Of a stretch of DNA of 47,436 nucleotides, positions 47,262-47,436 are shown in pieces. Location: IMG/VR virus record IMGVR_UViG_3300033994_002184, positions 1 to 47,436 of that record; one strand, given 5' to 3'. The position numbers were made by a program, and so were the translations under genes. The notes beneath the pieces are model-generated. The model worked only from the letters and a program-made list of their open reading frames with translations, was not told the DNA's origin and ran no database searches. Numbering within the stretch: position 1 is the first letter of the stretch; each line of letters begins with the position of its first letter. Source of the stretch: a virus.

Positions 47262-47436
47262 ATGAATACTCAAAATGAAGGGATTCTAAATCCAAAACCA
47301 GGAGACCCTAACGGATATGTGACTAAGAATGGAGAATGGGCAGCAGTTCCCTGGGGAAAGAAGTTTGTAATTCTCCATAACGGTCAGCAGGTTCATACTG
47401 CTAACAACTTTAAGTCCGCAAAAACCTACATCCAAA
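47262..47436 (+). CDS. unknown protein, 3' partial
   Basis: The first 58 residues are visible before the window ends: MNTQNEGILNPKPGDPNGYV, then TKNGEWAAVPWGKKFVILHN and GQQVHTANNFKSAKTYIQ. The GEWAAVPWGKKFVILHNGQQ part looks like a small strand-rich domain. No family recognised. Its start is two bases after the previous stop. Confidence 0.55.
   Translation, partial: MNTQNEGILNPKPGDPNGYVTKNGEWAAVPWGKKFVILHNGQQVHTANNFKSAKTYIQ

Noticed and set aside
1-47436. Insertion sequences, integrase, attachment sites
   Set aside because: No transposase or recombinase frame and no terminal inverted repeats with target duplication were seen; the window is a lytic T4-like gene set.

Overview
The window is part of the genome of a T4-like myovirus that infects marine cyanobacteria (a Prochlorococcus/Synechococcus cyanophage). 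The call rests on recognisable T4 core proteins (gp33, gp59, gp32, gp53, gp48, gp4, gp26, gp51, hub and fibre proteins) together with cyanobacterial or cyanophage markers: ThyX, PhoH, a DUF1825 protein, a DUF4278-type micro-protein behind glutamine-type riboswitches, and a tRNA-Leu(UAA) carrying the cyanobacterial type of group I intron. The DNA is AT-rich, tightly packed and rich in 1-8 nt gene overlaps. No photosynthesis gene, integrase, transposon or CRISPR array was seen.

Layout. Positions 1-2179: small accessory genes (2OG-oxygenase-like protein, glutaredoxin, a membrane protein behind a hairpin-rich leader, two conserved phage proteins). 2189-2784: a terminator, a consensus-like sigma70 promoter, two tandem glutamine-type riboswitches, three overlapping micro-genes and a second terminator. 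2816-8287: early/middle replication and nucleotide genes (thyX, phoH, a RecB/Cas4-like exonuclease, gp33 late coactivator, gp59 helicase loader, DUF1825, gp32). 8328-8918: a Mom-like DNA-modification gene. 8904-11531: minus-strand baseplate and head genes (gp53, gp48, an unknown, gp4). 11572-21479: plus-strand tail core (tube-like protein, gp26, gp51, two tape-measure-like proteins, gp27-like hub, gp5-like hub, spike). 20772-31253: fibre and structural genes, with 2OG-Fe(II) oxygenases interspersed. 31250-32295: a small early/tRNA island with an orphan Phd-like antitoxin and three tRNA-type genes. 32296-45726: a very large fibre, collar-domain proteins and two beta-propeller proteins. 45734-47436: a promoter region, an SF2 helicase and two small genes, the last running off the end.

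Regulation can be read directly. Early genes have host-type TTGnnn-N16/17-TATAAT promoters, often with an extended TGC, and several are interlocked with rho-independent terminators. Late genes have T4-type NATAAATA or TCTAAATA boxes, many of which share their TAA with the stop codon of the gene in front. The gp33 coactivator that T4 late transcription needs is in the window.

Most notable observations: a canonical T TTT TTC slip site with an upstream Shine-Dalgarno-like block at the end of gp26, exactly placed to fuse gp26 to gp51 by -1 frameshifting, in the position where lambda-like phages make tail-assembly chaperones just before the tape measure; a 199-nt group I intron in a phage tRNA-Leu(UAA); tandem glutamine-type riboswitches under a phage promoter; and an atypical tRNA-like gene next to a tRNA with the same anticodon loop. 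All assignments come from reading the sequence and from memory of protein and RNA families; no database search was run.
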